This document shows positions 15,138-23,587 of a stretch of 32,334 bases of DNA, in pieces. The notes under the pieces are model-generated. The model was not told the DNA's origin. It saw only the letters and a program-made list of their open reading frames with translations, and searched no databases. The stretch comes from JAVBUP01 sp031555175. Its GTDB lineage: Bacteria > Bacillota_I > Bacilli_A > Erysipelotrichales > Coprobacillaceae. Location of the stretch: assembly GCA_031555175.1 (NCBI GenBank), contig JAVBUP010000024.1, forward strand, positions 1 through 32,334, read 5' to 3'. Both the position numbers and the translations under genes were made by a program. Numbering within the stretch: the stretch's first letter is position 1; each line of letters opens with the position of its first letter.

Positions 15138-16428
15138 AATAGAATTTTTAAAGCAACTTGAGCATAATTTATCAATGAAGTTAAATAAGACGGAAACAAA
15201 AAGGATAATTGATTACTATGAAGGATACTTTGCTGAAGCAAATGAATATGGGAAATCAGATGCTGATCTTATAAGCGAGATTGGAGATATCAAGCAGTTA
15301 GCTAAAACAATTATTGATGGTTTGGATGGGCAATCATTAGACCAAGAAAATGATGAACAAATTGATTCTTCATCGCCTATTTTCGAATTTTCAGTTGAAG
15401 ATGATGAACCTCAAAAGGTTAAGTTTTCTTATAATCACAAGTCTAATAAAATGTTAAAAGCAGCAATTGCAGTGCTAGGTGTTCTGATAGCACTTTGTGT
15501 GATTGTCCTTGTTGTACTTGTGTTAGGATTAGTTAGTGTACTAATAATTCCACCTGTAGGAATTACATTACTAGGAGTATTCTTTATTGTCCTTGTTTGC
15601 TTAGTGATTTCTATACCATTTAAGATTGTTAGAGGAATTCGCAGATCGGTTAGAAAAAATAGTCGCAAGCAACGCAATTACTATTATGATAATGACATTA
15701 TAGATATAGACATAAATAGAAATAAGCAAAGGAGTAGTAAAATGCAATTATATAAGGGACAACAAAGTATTTCATTAATTGATATTCATGGGGCTAACAT
15801 TTCCGTTGATATTGAATTTGTAGATGAAGATTATATAGAAGTAGTCTTAGATGATGATTTTACTGATATTAAGTATTCGTTTAACTTTGAAAATGGACAA
15901 TTATTATTTCATGAAGACACACATTTGGGAAATTTGATGAAAAACTCTGGTTCTCCAAAACTTCACATTTCAATTCCTGATTCAAATAATACTTTTGATA
16001 TCATTGCTGAAGTAGCAAATGGGAAGGTAAAGGTAATCAGTGATGGAGTTATTATTAATGGAAACTGTAATATTCAAACAGCAAATGGCAAAATTTACGT
16101 TGAAGGAATTAGCTGTAATGATATGAAAATTGAAACAGTTAATGGTAAGATTGAACTTGATGATTGTTTCTTTAATCATGGCAAATTTGATACTGTAAAT
16201 GGTAAAATAATCTGTAGCCTTGAACATCCAGATGGCGAAGATGTTGATTATGATCTATCAATTACTACAGTAAATGGTTCTGTATTAATAGATGGAGATA
16301 AGTTCAAAAAAGGTATCGCTGGCATCACTTCAATTAAAACAAGTTATTCCAGAAACTCAGATATCAGAACAAATATATCTGCTTCTACTATCAATGGAAG
16401 TGTAGAATTAAACGGAATTAATCACTAA
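15130..16428 (+). CDS. HAAS (DUF1700) and DUF4097 domain membrane protein
   Basis: A 432-residue protein. Residues 1-65 form a HAAS/DUF1700 helical domain, the usual partner of a PadR regulator. Residues about 109-163 hold two membrane segments. Residues about 205-432 form a DUF4097 beta-repeat domain with a recurring T-x-N-G-K-I motif: VANGKVKV, TANGKIYV, TVNGKIEL, TVNGKIIC, TVNGSVLI, TINGSVEL. Such repeats form a beta-solenoid. The family is linked to envelope-stress modules, but its biochemical role is unknown. RBS GGGGGT sits inside the padR coding region. No terminator is seen before the exporter leader that follows, so read-through is possible. Confidence 0.85.
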   Translation: MTKIEFLKQLEHNLSMKLNKTETKRIIDYYEGYFAEANEYGKSDADLISEIGDIKQLAKTIIDGLDGQSLDQENDEQIDSSSPIFEFSVEDDEPQKVKFSYNHKSNKMLKAAIAVLGVLIALCVIVLVVLVLGLVSVLIIPPVGITLLGVFFIVLVCLVISIPFKIVRGIRRSVRKNSRKQRNYYYDNDIIDIDINRNKQRSSKMQLYKGQQSISLIDIHGANISVDIEFVDEDYIEVVLDDDFTDIKYSFNFENGQLLFHEDTHLGNLMKNSGSPKLHISIPDSNNTFDIIAEVANGKVKVISDGVIINGNCNIQTANGKIYVEGISCNDMKIETVNGKIELDDCFFNHGKFDTVNGKIICSLEHPDGEDVDYDLSITTVNGSVLIDGDKFKKGIAGITSIKTSYSRNSDIRTNISASTINGSVELNGINH

Positions 16429-16433
16429 AACAC

Positions 16434-16462
16434 TTGCATTAATACACTTAGAGATGTATACT
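16434..16462 (+). promoter_or_regulatory. Promoter of the ABC exporter operon
   Basis: TTGCAT (16434-16439), exactly 17 bp, TATACT (16457-16462). It begins 6 bp after the DUF4097 stop codon. The transcript would begin near 16469, shortly before the leader peptide RBS. Confidence 0.65.
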
Positions 16463-16495
16463 GTGGAAGAGTATTGAAGAAAGGAGGAGTTTAAG

Positions 16496-16576
16496 ATGAA
16501 TAATGAAGTTAGAAAACCAGTTAACCAAATTAATCTTAATAATATAATCCTTCTTCGTAGTGAGTTAATCTTTTAA
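16496..16576 (+). CDS. 26-residue leader peptide of the ABC exporter operon
   Basis: ATG with an excellent ribosome binding site (AAGGAGGAG, 7 bases away) opens a 26-codon frame: MNNEVRKPVNQINLN, then NIILLRSELIF, then TAA. It lies between a good promoter and a terminator-like hairpin, 95 bp before the first exporter gene. Its codons 17-19 contain the antiterminator strand (16542-16550) that can pair with the terminator. This is the layout of ribosome-controlled attenuation, as known for the bmrB leader of the B. subtilis bmrCD exporter operon. No sequence similarity to BmrB was recognised. Confidence 0.65.
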   Translation: MNNEVRKPVNQINLNNIILLRSELIF

Positions 16577-16597
16577 CGCACATCTTTAAACATGGAG

Positions 16598-16631
16598 ACC
16601 TGGATTATATAATCCAGGTTTTATTTATTAT
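16598..16631 (+). terminator. Attenuator hairpin in front of the ABC exporter genes
   Basis: A perfect 22-bp palindrome (16598-16619) that folds as a 9-bp stem (16598-16606 with 16611-16619) with an ATAT loop, then TTTTATTTATTA. Its GGATTATAT (16602-16610) is also perfectly complementary to ATATAATCC (16542-16550) in the leader peptide coding region, so a 9-bp antiterminator can form instead. Confidence 0.7.
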
Positions 16632-16647
16632 AAGGCCTTATGGCCTT
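16632..16647 (+). other. Second hairpin after the attenuator
   Basis: A 6-bp stem AAGGCC (16632-16637) with GGCCTT (16642-16647), loop TTAT, followed by a partly T-rich run. It may strengthen termination or shape the leader. It ends 15 bp before the RBS of the exporter gene. Confidence 0.5.
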
Positions 16648-16671
16648 TTATGCTTATTTTAGGAGGTATTT

Positions 16672-18462
16672 ATGAAACAATTCAAATTTATTTGGAATTT
16701 ATTTAAGGGAGATCGTTTGAAGTATTTAATTGCAATTCTATCAATGATTGTCTATGTATTATTGCAACTAACTACTCCTCTCTACATTGCATTCTTAATT
16801 GATAATGTTATCAATCAGGAGCCATTAACATCAGGATTAATTTATAATATAACATCCCTATTTGGTGGAGCTAGTTATATTCGTGAAAATCTATGGGTTG
16901 GTGCCGTTATCATTATAGTTATCAATGCAACAATTGGTATATTTGTATATACTCGTGGAAACATGGTAGCAAGAGGTTGTGAGCGTCCTATCCAACGTCT
17001 CAGAGATCAATTATATGATCACCTACAACGCATGCCATATTCATATCATGTAAAGTCAAAAACAGGTGATTTGATTCAAAGGTGTACATCAGATGTTGAT
17101 ACAATAAGAAGATTCTTTGCTGGTCAATTTACTGAAATATTCTGGTCTTTGTTAACAGTAGGAATGGCTATTTACATTTTGATGAGTAAAAATGTTATGT
17201 TTGCACTTATTTCTATTGCGAGTATGCCACTATTATTTATAATTTCTGCTATTTATTTTAAGAATATGCAAAAAGTATTTACTAGAGCTGATGAAATTGA
17301 AGGAGAACTTTCTACTATTGTCCAAGAAAATCTAACTGGAATTCGTGTTGTAAAAGCCTTTAATCGTGAAAAATACGAAATCGAAAAGTTCGAAGGAAAG
17401 AATGAGGAGTTTAGAAAGTCAATTTACGATTTAGTTAAATTGCTAGCATACTATTGGGGTGGAACAGATTTAATTTGCTTAGTTCAAATACTAATAGTTG
17501 TTGTAACAGGAATTGTATTTGCTGGAAATGGTGATATCAGCCTTGGAACATTTACAGTGTTCGTTTCTTACGAAACAATGATTTTATGGCCAGTAAGGAG
17601 TTTAGGAAGAATGTTAGCTGATGCTGGAAAAATGTCAGTATCAATTGGACGTATCCAAGAAATTCTTGATGAGCCAGTTGAAGATATCGATACTGGATTA
17701 ACTCCAGAAATTAGTGGAGCAATCGAATTTAGTCATGTTGATTTCAAATATGATGATGGAAATGTCAATGTTCTTAATGATATTAACTTTACGATTGAGG
17801 CTGGACAAACAGTAGCAATATTAGGGCCAACTGGATCTGGTAAATCAAGCTTAGTCCATTTACTTACACGTCTCTATGATTACACGGCGGGAAGTATTAA
17901 AATCGATGGCATTGAACTTAAATCAATTGCCCGTGGTTGGGTTAGAAAACATGTAGGTATTGTATTACAAGAGCCATTCTTGTTCTCGAAAACTATTTAT
18001 GACAATATCCATATTTCAAATAAAGATGCATCAGAAGATGATGTATATAGAGCTGCTAGAATTGCATCAGTGCATGGTGTAATTTCAGAGTTCGAAAAAG
18101 CCTATGAAACACCAGTTGGAGAAAATGGTGTAACTTTATCGGGTGGGCAAAAACAACGTGTAGCGATTGCTAGAACAGTTATCGGCAATACTCCAGTATT
18201 AATCTTTGATGATTCTCTATCAGCGGTGGATACTGAAACTGATGCAGCTATTCGTAAGGCACTGCAAGATGTCTCTAAAAATACGACTATGATTATTATC
18301 ACGCATCGTGTTTCTAGTGCTATGCAAGCTGATAAAATTATTACTTTTGAAAAAGGAAGCATTTCCCAAGTTGGGGATCATGATTCTTTAATCAATGAAG
18401 AAGGATTATATAAACGTATATATGAAATCCAAAGTAACTTAATTACTAAGGAGGTGGAATAA
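16672..18462 (+). CDS. ABC exporter half-transporter with degenerate Walker B (BmrC-like)
   Basis: A 596-residue half-transporter: six membrane segments (about 15-320) and an ATPase domain. Walker A GPTGSGKSS at 385-393, signature LSGGQ at 489-493, Walker B LIFDD at 510-514, H-loop H545. The residue after the Walker B Asp is D514, where a catalytic Glu is expected, so its own ATP site is degenerate while its signature is intact. This is the pattern of one chain of heterodimeric multidrug exporters (BmrC, TM287). It exports drugs, lipids or peptides; the substrate is unknown. RBS TAGGAGG. It overlaps its partner gene by one base. Confidence 0.93.
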   Translation: MKQFKFIWNLFKGDRLKYLIAILSMIVYVLLQLTTPLYIAFLIDNVINQEPLTSGLIYNITSLFGGASYIRENLWVGAVIIIVINATIGIFVYTRGNMVARGCERPIQRLRDQLYDHLQRMPYSYHVKSKTGDLIQRCTSDVDTIRRFFAGQFTEIFWSLLTVGMAIYILMSKNVMFALISIASMPLLFIISAIYFKNMQKVFTRADEIEGELSTIVQENLTGIRVVKAFNREKYEIEKFEGKNEEFRKSIYDLVKLLAYYWGGTDLICLVQILIVVVTGIVFAGNGDISLGTFTVFVSYETMILWPVRSLGRMLADAGKMSVSIGRIQEILDEPVEDIDTGLTPEISGAIEFSHVDFKYDDGNVNVLNDINFTIEAGQTVAILGPTGSGKSSLVHLLTRLYDYTAGSIKIDGIELKSIARGWVRKHVGIVLQEPFLFSKTIYDNIHISNKDASEDDVYRAARIASVHGVISEFEKAYETPVGENGVTLSGGQKQRVAIARTVIGNTPVLIFDDSLSAVDTETDAAIRKALQDVSKNTTMIIITHRVSSAMQADKIITFEKGSISQVGDHDSLINEEGLYKRIYEIQSNLITKEVE

Positions 18463-20294
18463 TGAACCACGCATTTGAAGAACAAGAATTTGACGATAAA
18501 TTTAATGGCAGTTTATGGTTGAAAATTATTAAATTATTAGGAAAACATAAAAAATACTTATATCGTGTATTTGCTTGTATGGTTATAATCGCGATTGTAG
18601 ATGTAATATTTCCTTACTTAAATAAATATGCAATTGACCATTTTGTTGTTAATGGAGCTGATACAAATGAATTATGGGGCTTTGGACTTTTCTACTTAGT
18701 TATTGTCTTAATCCAAGGATTTGTTGTGTATTTATTCTTAGAAACAAGTGGACGTATTGAATCAAGCTTCGCATATGAAGTTAGAAAAAAAGCTTTTGCA
18801 AAGCTACAAGAATTATCTTTTAGTTATTTTGATGTTACACCTGTAGGATGGATTTTAACTCGTGTAACCAGTGATATTGGTCGTCTAGCAGAGATACTGT
18901 CTTGGGGACTAATTGACTTAGTATGGGGATTAACTGTAATGTTTGCAGCTACTGGAGTTATGTTCTATGTAAATTGGCGTATGGCTTTGTTAGTATTAAT
19001 GATTGTCCCTGCCCTAGCTTATATTTCAGTTTGGTTCCAAACAAGAATTCTAAAAGCACATAGAAATGTTAGAAAGATAAACTCAAAAATAACTGGGGCT
19101 TTTAATGAAGGAATTAATGGTGCTAAAACTACAAAAACACTAGGCATTGAAGAAAATAACTTTACTGATTTTAAGAGCCTTACTTCTGAAATGAAATATA
19201 ACTCTATAAGAAGCGCATTATTATCAGCTTTATTCATGCCAATAGTTATGGGGTTATCCTCAATAGCTACTGCTGCTTTAATATGGTATGGTGGTAATGA
19301 AGTATTGGTTGCGTCAATCGAATTTGGTACATTAGTATTATTTATTCAATATGCTAATCAGTTCTTTGAACCACTACGTCAAATCGCTCGATTAATGGCT
19401 GAAATGCAAATGGCTCAAGCGGCTGGAGAACGTGTATTGGATTTGTTAGATAGTACTCCATCAATTATTGATACAAAAGAAGTTATTCAAAAATATGGAG
19501 ATGCCTTTGATAAGAAGGTAGAAAACTTTGAAGAAATCCATGGTGATATTGAGTTTAAAGATATTACCTTCTATTACAATGAAAGCGAAATTATTTTAAA
19601 AGGCTTTAACTTATCTGTCAAACAAGGGCAGACAATTGCACTTGTCGGAGAAACCGGTTCTGGTAAATCGACAATTGTAAATATGTTATGCCGCTTCTAC
19701 GAACCAAAAGAAGGTGGTGTCTTAATTGATGGTGTTGACTATCGTGAGCGCAGTATTGCTTGGCTACATTCAAATCTAGGGTATGTATTACAAACCCCTC
19801 ACCTATTTTCTGGAACAATCAAAGATAACATTCGTTTTGGTAAGTTGGATGCAACAGATGAAGAAATCATTGAAGCAGCTAAACTTGTAAATGCTCACGA
19901 ATTCATTATGGAAATGGATAATGGTTATGATAGTGAAGTTGGTGAAGGTGGAAATAGACTTTCAACTGGCCAAAAGCAATTAGTTAGTTTTGCTAGAGCA
20001 ATTATTTCAGATCCTCGTTTATTCGTTCTTGATGAAGCTACTTCAAGTATTGACACTGAATCTGAACAGATCATTCAACATGCTATTGATACTTTATTAA
20101 CTAATCGTACAAGTTTTATTATTGCTCACCGCTTATCAACTATCGTTAATGCGGATCGCATTTTAGTTCTCAAAAAAGGCAAAATTGTTGAAGATGGAAC
20201 TCATCTTGAACTATTAGAAAAAAAAGGATATTATTACCGTCTTTATACTAATCAAAATACTGAAGATTTAAGTAATCAAATCTTAGGAATTTAA
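18462..20294 (+). CDS. ABC exporter half-transporter with catalytic Walker B (BmrD-like)
   Basis: A 610-residue partner of the preceding gene. Six membrane segments (about 30-330) are followed by an ATPase domain: Walker A GETGSGKST at 396-404, signature LSTGQ at 500-504 (Gly to Thr), Walker B VLDE with catalytic E525, H-loop H556. The degenerate signature here pairs with the degenerate Walker B of the partner, and the intact halves pair with each other. The product is therefore a heterodimer with one working and one degenerate ATP site. It starts in a TAATG overlap with an AAGGAGGTG ribosome binding site. A terminator follows the stop. Confidence 0.93.
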   Translation: MNHAFEEQEFDDKFNGSLWLKIIKLLGKHKKYLYRVFACMVIIAIVDVIFPYLNKYAIDHFVVNGADTNELWGFGLFYLVIVLIQGFVVYLFLETSGRIESSFAYEVRKKAFAKLQELSFSYFDVTPVGWILTRVTSDIGRLAEILSWGLIDLVWGLTVMFAATGVMFYVNWRMALLVLMIVPALAYISVWFQTRILKAHRNVRKINSKITGAFNEGINGAKTTKTLGIEENNFTDFKSLTSEMKYNSIRSALLSALFMPIVMGLSSIATAALIWYGGNEVLVASIEFGTLVLFIQYANQFFEPLRQIARLMAEMQMAQAAGERVLDLLDSTPSIIDTKEVIQKYGDAFDKKVENFEEIHGDIEFKDITFYYNESEIILKGFNLSVKQGQTIALVGETGSGKSTIVNMLCRFYEPKEGGVLIDGVDYRERSIAWLHSNLGYVLQTPHLFSGTIKDNIRFGKLDATDEEIIEAAKLVNAHEFIMEMDNGYDSEVGEGGNRLSTGQKQLVSFARAIISDPRLFVLDEATSSIDTESEQIIQHAIDTLLTNRTSFIIAHRLSTIVNADRILVLKKGKIVEDGTHLELLEKKGYYYRLYTNQNTEDLSNQILGI

Positions 20295-20308
20295 TTTCGA
20301 AACGATCT

Positions 20309-20338
20309 AGGCAACCAAATTCGGTTGCCTTTTATTTA
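20309..20338 (+). terminator. Terminator of the ABC exporter operon
   Basis: A perfect 8-bp G+C-rich stem AGGCAACC (20309-20316) with GGTTGCCT (20323-20330), loop AAATTC, followed by TTTATTTA. Confidence 0.88.
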
Positions 20339-20369
20339 TATATATGTTTCTTTATTAGCAAAAATATCT

Positions 20370-20375
20370 TATAAT
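20370..20375 (+). promoter_or_regulatory. -10 element of the LCP gene
   Basis: A perfect TATAAT 15 bp before the chosen ATG. No good -35 at 17 bp (TTTCTT). The short leader still has room for the GGTGAT ribosome binding site. Confidence 0.4.
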
Positions 20376-20390
20376 GTAGATGGTGATTTT

Positions 20391-21878
20391 ATGAAAAAAC
20401 TAAGTACTTTATTACTTGGGCTATTATATATATTATTAACTTTAGCCCTACTCATCCAATTTAATCTCTTTGAAGTTTTTAATATTTGGATTAAAGCAAT
20501 AATTACTATTATTACTTTAGTATTTACTATATATATACTGAGATTTTATACTAAAACTCTATCGCGTAAAATGACTAAAAAATACGACACTCAAAAAAGG
20601 AAAAGACTTTTGAGGAAACAAACATTTTTAAAGGTTTTAATTCTGTTATTGTGTATTGCATTATCATTTGCGAATTACTTTTATTATCGTGTAAATGATA
20701 CATTCAACTACATTTTAAACAATAATGGTGCTTATCATACAGTACACGTGTATGCTTTAAAAGATAGCCCTATTACTACACTTAGTGATTTGAAAGACAA
20801 AAAGATTGGCTATACTAATCAGGATGAGAATTATGGTAAAGATGTTCTTGTAAAGGTGTTGAATAAAGAGTTTAATTTGAAAGAAGATAATTATTCATTG
20901 ATTGGATATCTTGATACAAAGAAATCTTATGAAGCTTTGAAAGATAGCAAAGTTGATATCATTGTGATTGATGATGCCACTTTAGATAGCTTATTATCTA
21001 CTTTTACTACCTTTGAGTCATCAACTAAATTAATAAAAACCATTAAAGGAAAAGTAGAAATTGAAAGTAAATCAGTTAGTGTTACTACTACACCTTTTAA
21101 TGTATTAATAGCTGGCGTAGACAATCGTGAAGAAGATGGTTCAATTACTGCAAATACTCGAGCCGATACGATTATAATTGCGACTATTAACCCAAAAACT
21201 CAAGAAATATTACTGACAAGTATTCCTCGTGATACATTTATGCCAGTATCATGTAATAATAATATAAAAGACAAAGCAACGCATATTACCAGAAAAGGCG
21301 GAATACAATGTTTAATATCTTCATTAGAAAATTATCTTGATATTGAAATTAATTACTATTTAAAATTTGATTTCCAAGCCCTAGTGAAGTTAATAGATAC
21401 AGTTGGTAACATAAAAGTTGATGTTGCCTATCCATTCTGTGAAATGGATAGCAATGATAAAGCAGATTCAATTTGTTTAAAAGCTGGTTCACAAAATCTA
21501 AATGGAGAGCAAGCATTAGCGTATGCTCGCCATCGCAAAACTGTTACTGATGGACGTCGCAGTGAGGCGCAACAACTTATTATAAAAGCACTAGTTAAAA
21601 AAATGGCTAGCCCTACTATTGTAACAAAGTTTGATTCCGTTCTTAAGATTATAAGTGATCATATGCAAACTAATTTAAGTCGTAGTGAAATGTATGATTT
21701 AGTCTCATTAGTACCAAGTATGGGAAATTTATCTTTTGAAAATAGCGATGTATTAAAAGGTGATGATGCATATGAATATATTGCTCAGTACAAAGAAACA
21801 ATGTATGTTATGAAAATACCACAAGATAAAATAGATGAAGCAGGAGCAAAAATAAGAGGATTGATTAATAAGAAATAG
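20391..21878 (+). CDS. LCP (LytR-CpsA-Psr) family protein with an extra binding-protein-like domain
   Basis: A 495-residue membrane protein. LCP enzymes attach teichoic acids or other glycopolymers to peptidoglycan on the outer face of the membrane. Three membrane segments (about 4-23, 33-51, 78-96) are followed by a region (115-225) resembling part of a periplasmic substrate-binding protein: DLKDKKIGYTN, then SYEALKDSKVDIIVIDDATL. The LCP domain follows (236-400), with RADTIIIATINPKT, SIPRDT, and LNGEQALAYARHR followed by an Arg-rich stretch. The frame is open further upstream, but that part lies over the -10. The ATG at 20391 has GGTGAT at good spacing. Confidence 0.88.
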   Translation: MKKLSTLLLGLLYILLTLALLIQFNLFEVFNIWIKAIITIITLVFTIYILRFYTKTLSRKMTKKYDTQKRKRLLRKQTFLKVLILLLCIALSFANYFYYRVNDTFNYILNNNGAYHTVHVYALKDSPITTLSDLKDKKIGYTNQDENYGKDVLVKVLNKEFNLKEDNYSLIGYLDTKKSYEALKDSKVDIIVIDDATLDSLLSTFTTFESSTKLIKTIKGKVEIESKSVSVTTTPFNVLIAGVDNREEDGSITANTRADTIIIATINPKTQEILLTSIPRDTFMPVSCNNNIKDKATHITRKGGIQCLISSLENYLDIEINYYLKFDFQALVKLIDTVGNIKVDVAYPFCEMDSNDKADSICLKAGSQNLNGEQALAYARHRKTVTDGRRSEAQQLIIKALVKKMASPTIVTKFDSVLKIISDHMQTNLSRSEMYDLVSLVPSMGNLSFENSDVLKGDDAYEYIAQYKETMYVMKIPQDKIDEAGAKIRGLINKK

Positions 21879-21905
21879 GCACTTCAACGAAGTGCCTATT
21901 TTTGA
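21873..21905. terminator. Bidirectional terminator between the LCP and CPBP genes
   Basis: A perfect 13-bp stem (21873-21885 with 21889-21901, loop AAC). The LCP stop (21876-21878) lies in the left arm and the stop of the opposite gene (21896-21898) in the right arm, so a single hairpin holds both stop codons. Confidence 0.85.
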
Positions 21906-22609
21906 GATAAGATTGCAATCATCGCAATTGCATTCATCAAAGAATGAATTCCGATAGGAACAAATATATTATTAAACTTCTTATAGCTATAACAGATAGT
22001 AAAGCCCATAACAGCATATGGAATCATTTGAATTAACTCTGATAAATCGTTATTCACTAATATAGAATCAAATACATGCAACAACCCAAATAATAAACTA
22101 CTGATTATCATTGAAAGTATCACATTATATTTTTTTAACCAATTATAGATAAAACCTCTGAAAACCATTTCTTCAACCAATGGTGCAAGTATTACAGCAG
22201 AAATAATCATGTAAGCAGGAAAATTATCTGCTAATGACTCTATAGTAGCTTGATTATCACTTTTATCGACAATGTTAAGTGATAACATCAAGATATTTGA
22301 AGCAATGTTACCAAGGTATACTATTCCAATCCCCCCAGTAAAAATCCATCTCATATTTTTTGAAAATGATTCTTCAAATTTATGCCATGAATCAATGAGA
22401 AATTCTTTATATGTAAAGAATAACATGCAAAGTGTAATAAATGGCGTAATTAGATTTACTAACATTAAATATAGCTGCTCAGTCAGATTAAGGTTTAACA
22501 CGCTAAATATAAACATTATCGAGTATGCAACTATATAGCCTCCTAAGAAAATATAGAAAGGCAATATTAAGCATAATGTTAGAAATTTTTGTTTGTTTGT
22601 TATGTGCAT
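21896..22609 (-). CDS. CPBP family intramembrane metalloprotease
   Basis: A 237-residue polytopic membrane protein of the CAAX protease/bacteriocin-processing (Abi) family. The three active-site motifs are complete: EEMVFR (E146, E147, R151), FGLLH (H178) and HSLMN (H222, N226). Members process peptides or give self-immunity to bacteriocins, but no bacteriocin gene is visible nearby. RBS TGGAGG. It follows the DUF975 gene by 41 bp in the same direction, with a terminator between them. Confidence 0.88.
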   Translation of the reverse strand: MHITNKQKFLTLCLILPFYIFLGGYIVAYSIMFIFSVLNLNLTEQLYLMLVNLITPFITLCMLFFTYKEFLIDSWHKFEESFSKNMRWIFTGGIGIVYLGNIASNILMLSLNIVDKSDNQATIESLADNFPAYMIISAVILAPLVEEMVFRGFIYNWLKKYNVILSMIISSLLFGLLHVFDSILVNNDLSELIQMIPYAVMGFTICYSYKKFNNIFVPIGIHSLMNAIAMIAILSQK

Positions 22610-22633
22610 ATAGTAACCTCCATATCTTACTTT

Positions 22634-22658
22634 AAAAAAGGAATAATTACTTATTCCT
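22634..22658 (-). terminator. Terminator overlapping the DUF975 gene's stop codon
   Basis: A perfect 8-bp stem AGGAATAA (22639-22646) with TTATTCCT (22651-22658), loop TTAC, followed on minus by TTTTTAAAG. The stop (22651-22653) lies in the stem. Confidence 0.65.
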
Positions 22659-23547
22659 CAATATTGTGTTCTTCATATACTTCAACTACTTCATTAACTT
22701 CAATTGGTTTTGGATTATGAATCTCATCAAGTGCAAACCAAAATTGAGTTTCAGTTAAGCTTAGATGAGCATTATATAACATAATATTAATATACCCATT
22801 TATAATTGTCGTTATAAACGTCGTTAGCAAACCTAACGGAATAAATCCAATTATTAATGATGTGACCATCGATATTACAACTCCTAGTATCATCCAACCG
22901 AAATATGATAAAAGTAGCATGAAATAATCCCATTTATACCCTTTCATCATCCTATTCGATTCTTTTAAAGCATTAAAATTCTTTATTCCTTTTTCTTCTA
23001 GTAAATAAGGAACTAATACCGTACAACAACGGAAATATAATATAGCAATACTTATTAATATAATAACGAACAATATAAACACTAATAATGATCCAAGAAC
23101 ATTAAGTGAATTAACAGATACACCAGTACCGTAGTAATCTAATTCTCTTACTAAATCAGTAAGATTCCCAAGATTTGACATGCCATAAGCAAATAAACCT
23201 ATAAAAGCAATTACAAAGCTAATTGCAAATGTCATAAGTCCCATAATAGCATATGTACCAAATAAATTTTTAAAGTTCTTGGCTCCAGCAAAGCCATCTT
23301 CTTGGGCATCAATGTTTTGATCTTTTGAAACCTTTAATGATGCGACATAACGCCCATGTCCAAATACCAAATTTACAACATTACCAATTACTGTAACTAA
23401 TACTGGTATAAAAAATGATGATAAGAAACCAGTAACTAATGAAACTACTGCTGATATAAGCACTACTACAAATAAAGTGTTCTCATAGTACTTACGATAA
23501 GAAAATAATATTTCATTAGCCTTAGATTTTAAAACTAATCTGTTCAT
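22651..23547 (-). CDS. DUF975 family membrane protein
   Basis: A 298-residue protein with about six membrane segments. The block SNRMMKGYKWDYFMLLLSYF followed by GWMILG matches the S-x-x-L-M-K-G-x-K...L-S-F-x-G-W pattern of DUF975 membrane proteins, whose function is unknown. The C-terminus is acidic. The frame is open to 23571, but GGGGAGG lies inside that extension, so the ATG at 23547 is used. It has its own extended -10 between it and mazF. Confidence 0.75.
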   Translation of the reverse strand: MNRLVLKSKANEILFSYRKYYENTLFVVVLISAVVSLVTGFLSSFFIPVLVTVIGNVVNLVFGHGRYVASLKVSKDQNIDAQEDGFAGAKNFKNLFGTYAIMGLMTFAISFVIAFIGLFAYGMSNLGNLTDLVRELDYYGTGVSVNSLNVLGSLLVFILFVIILISIAILYFRCCTVLVPYLLEEKGIKNFNALKESNRMMKGYKWDYFMLLLSYFGWMILGVVISMVTSLIIGFIPLGLLTTFITTIINGYINIMLYNAHLSLTETQFWFALDEIHNPKPIEVNEVVEVYEEHNIEE

Positions 23548-23572
23548 AAAAACATCCTCCCCTTTATACATT

Positions 23573-23581
23573 ATTGTAGCA
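23573..23581 (-). promoter_or_regulatory. Extended -10 promoter of the DUF975 gene
   Basis: Minus-strand TGCTACAAT (TG, one base, TACAAT) 25 bp before the ATG. No clear -35, and it lies close to the mazF stop codon. Confidence 0.4.
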
Positions 23582-23587
23582 TACTTA

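Noticed and set aside
16577..16671. T-box or metabolite riboswitch in the ABC exporter leader
   Set aside because: No T-box core sequence, tRNA-binding region or known riboswitch motif is visible. The 26-codon frame and its base pairing explain the region better.
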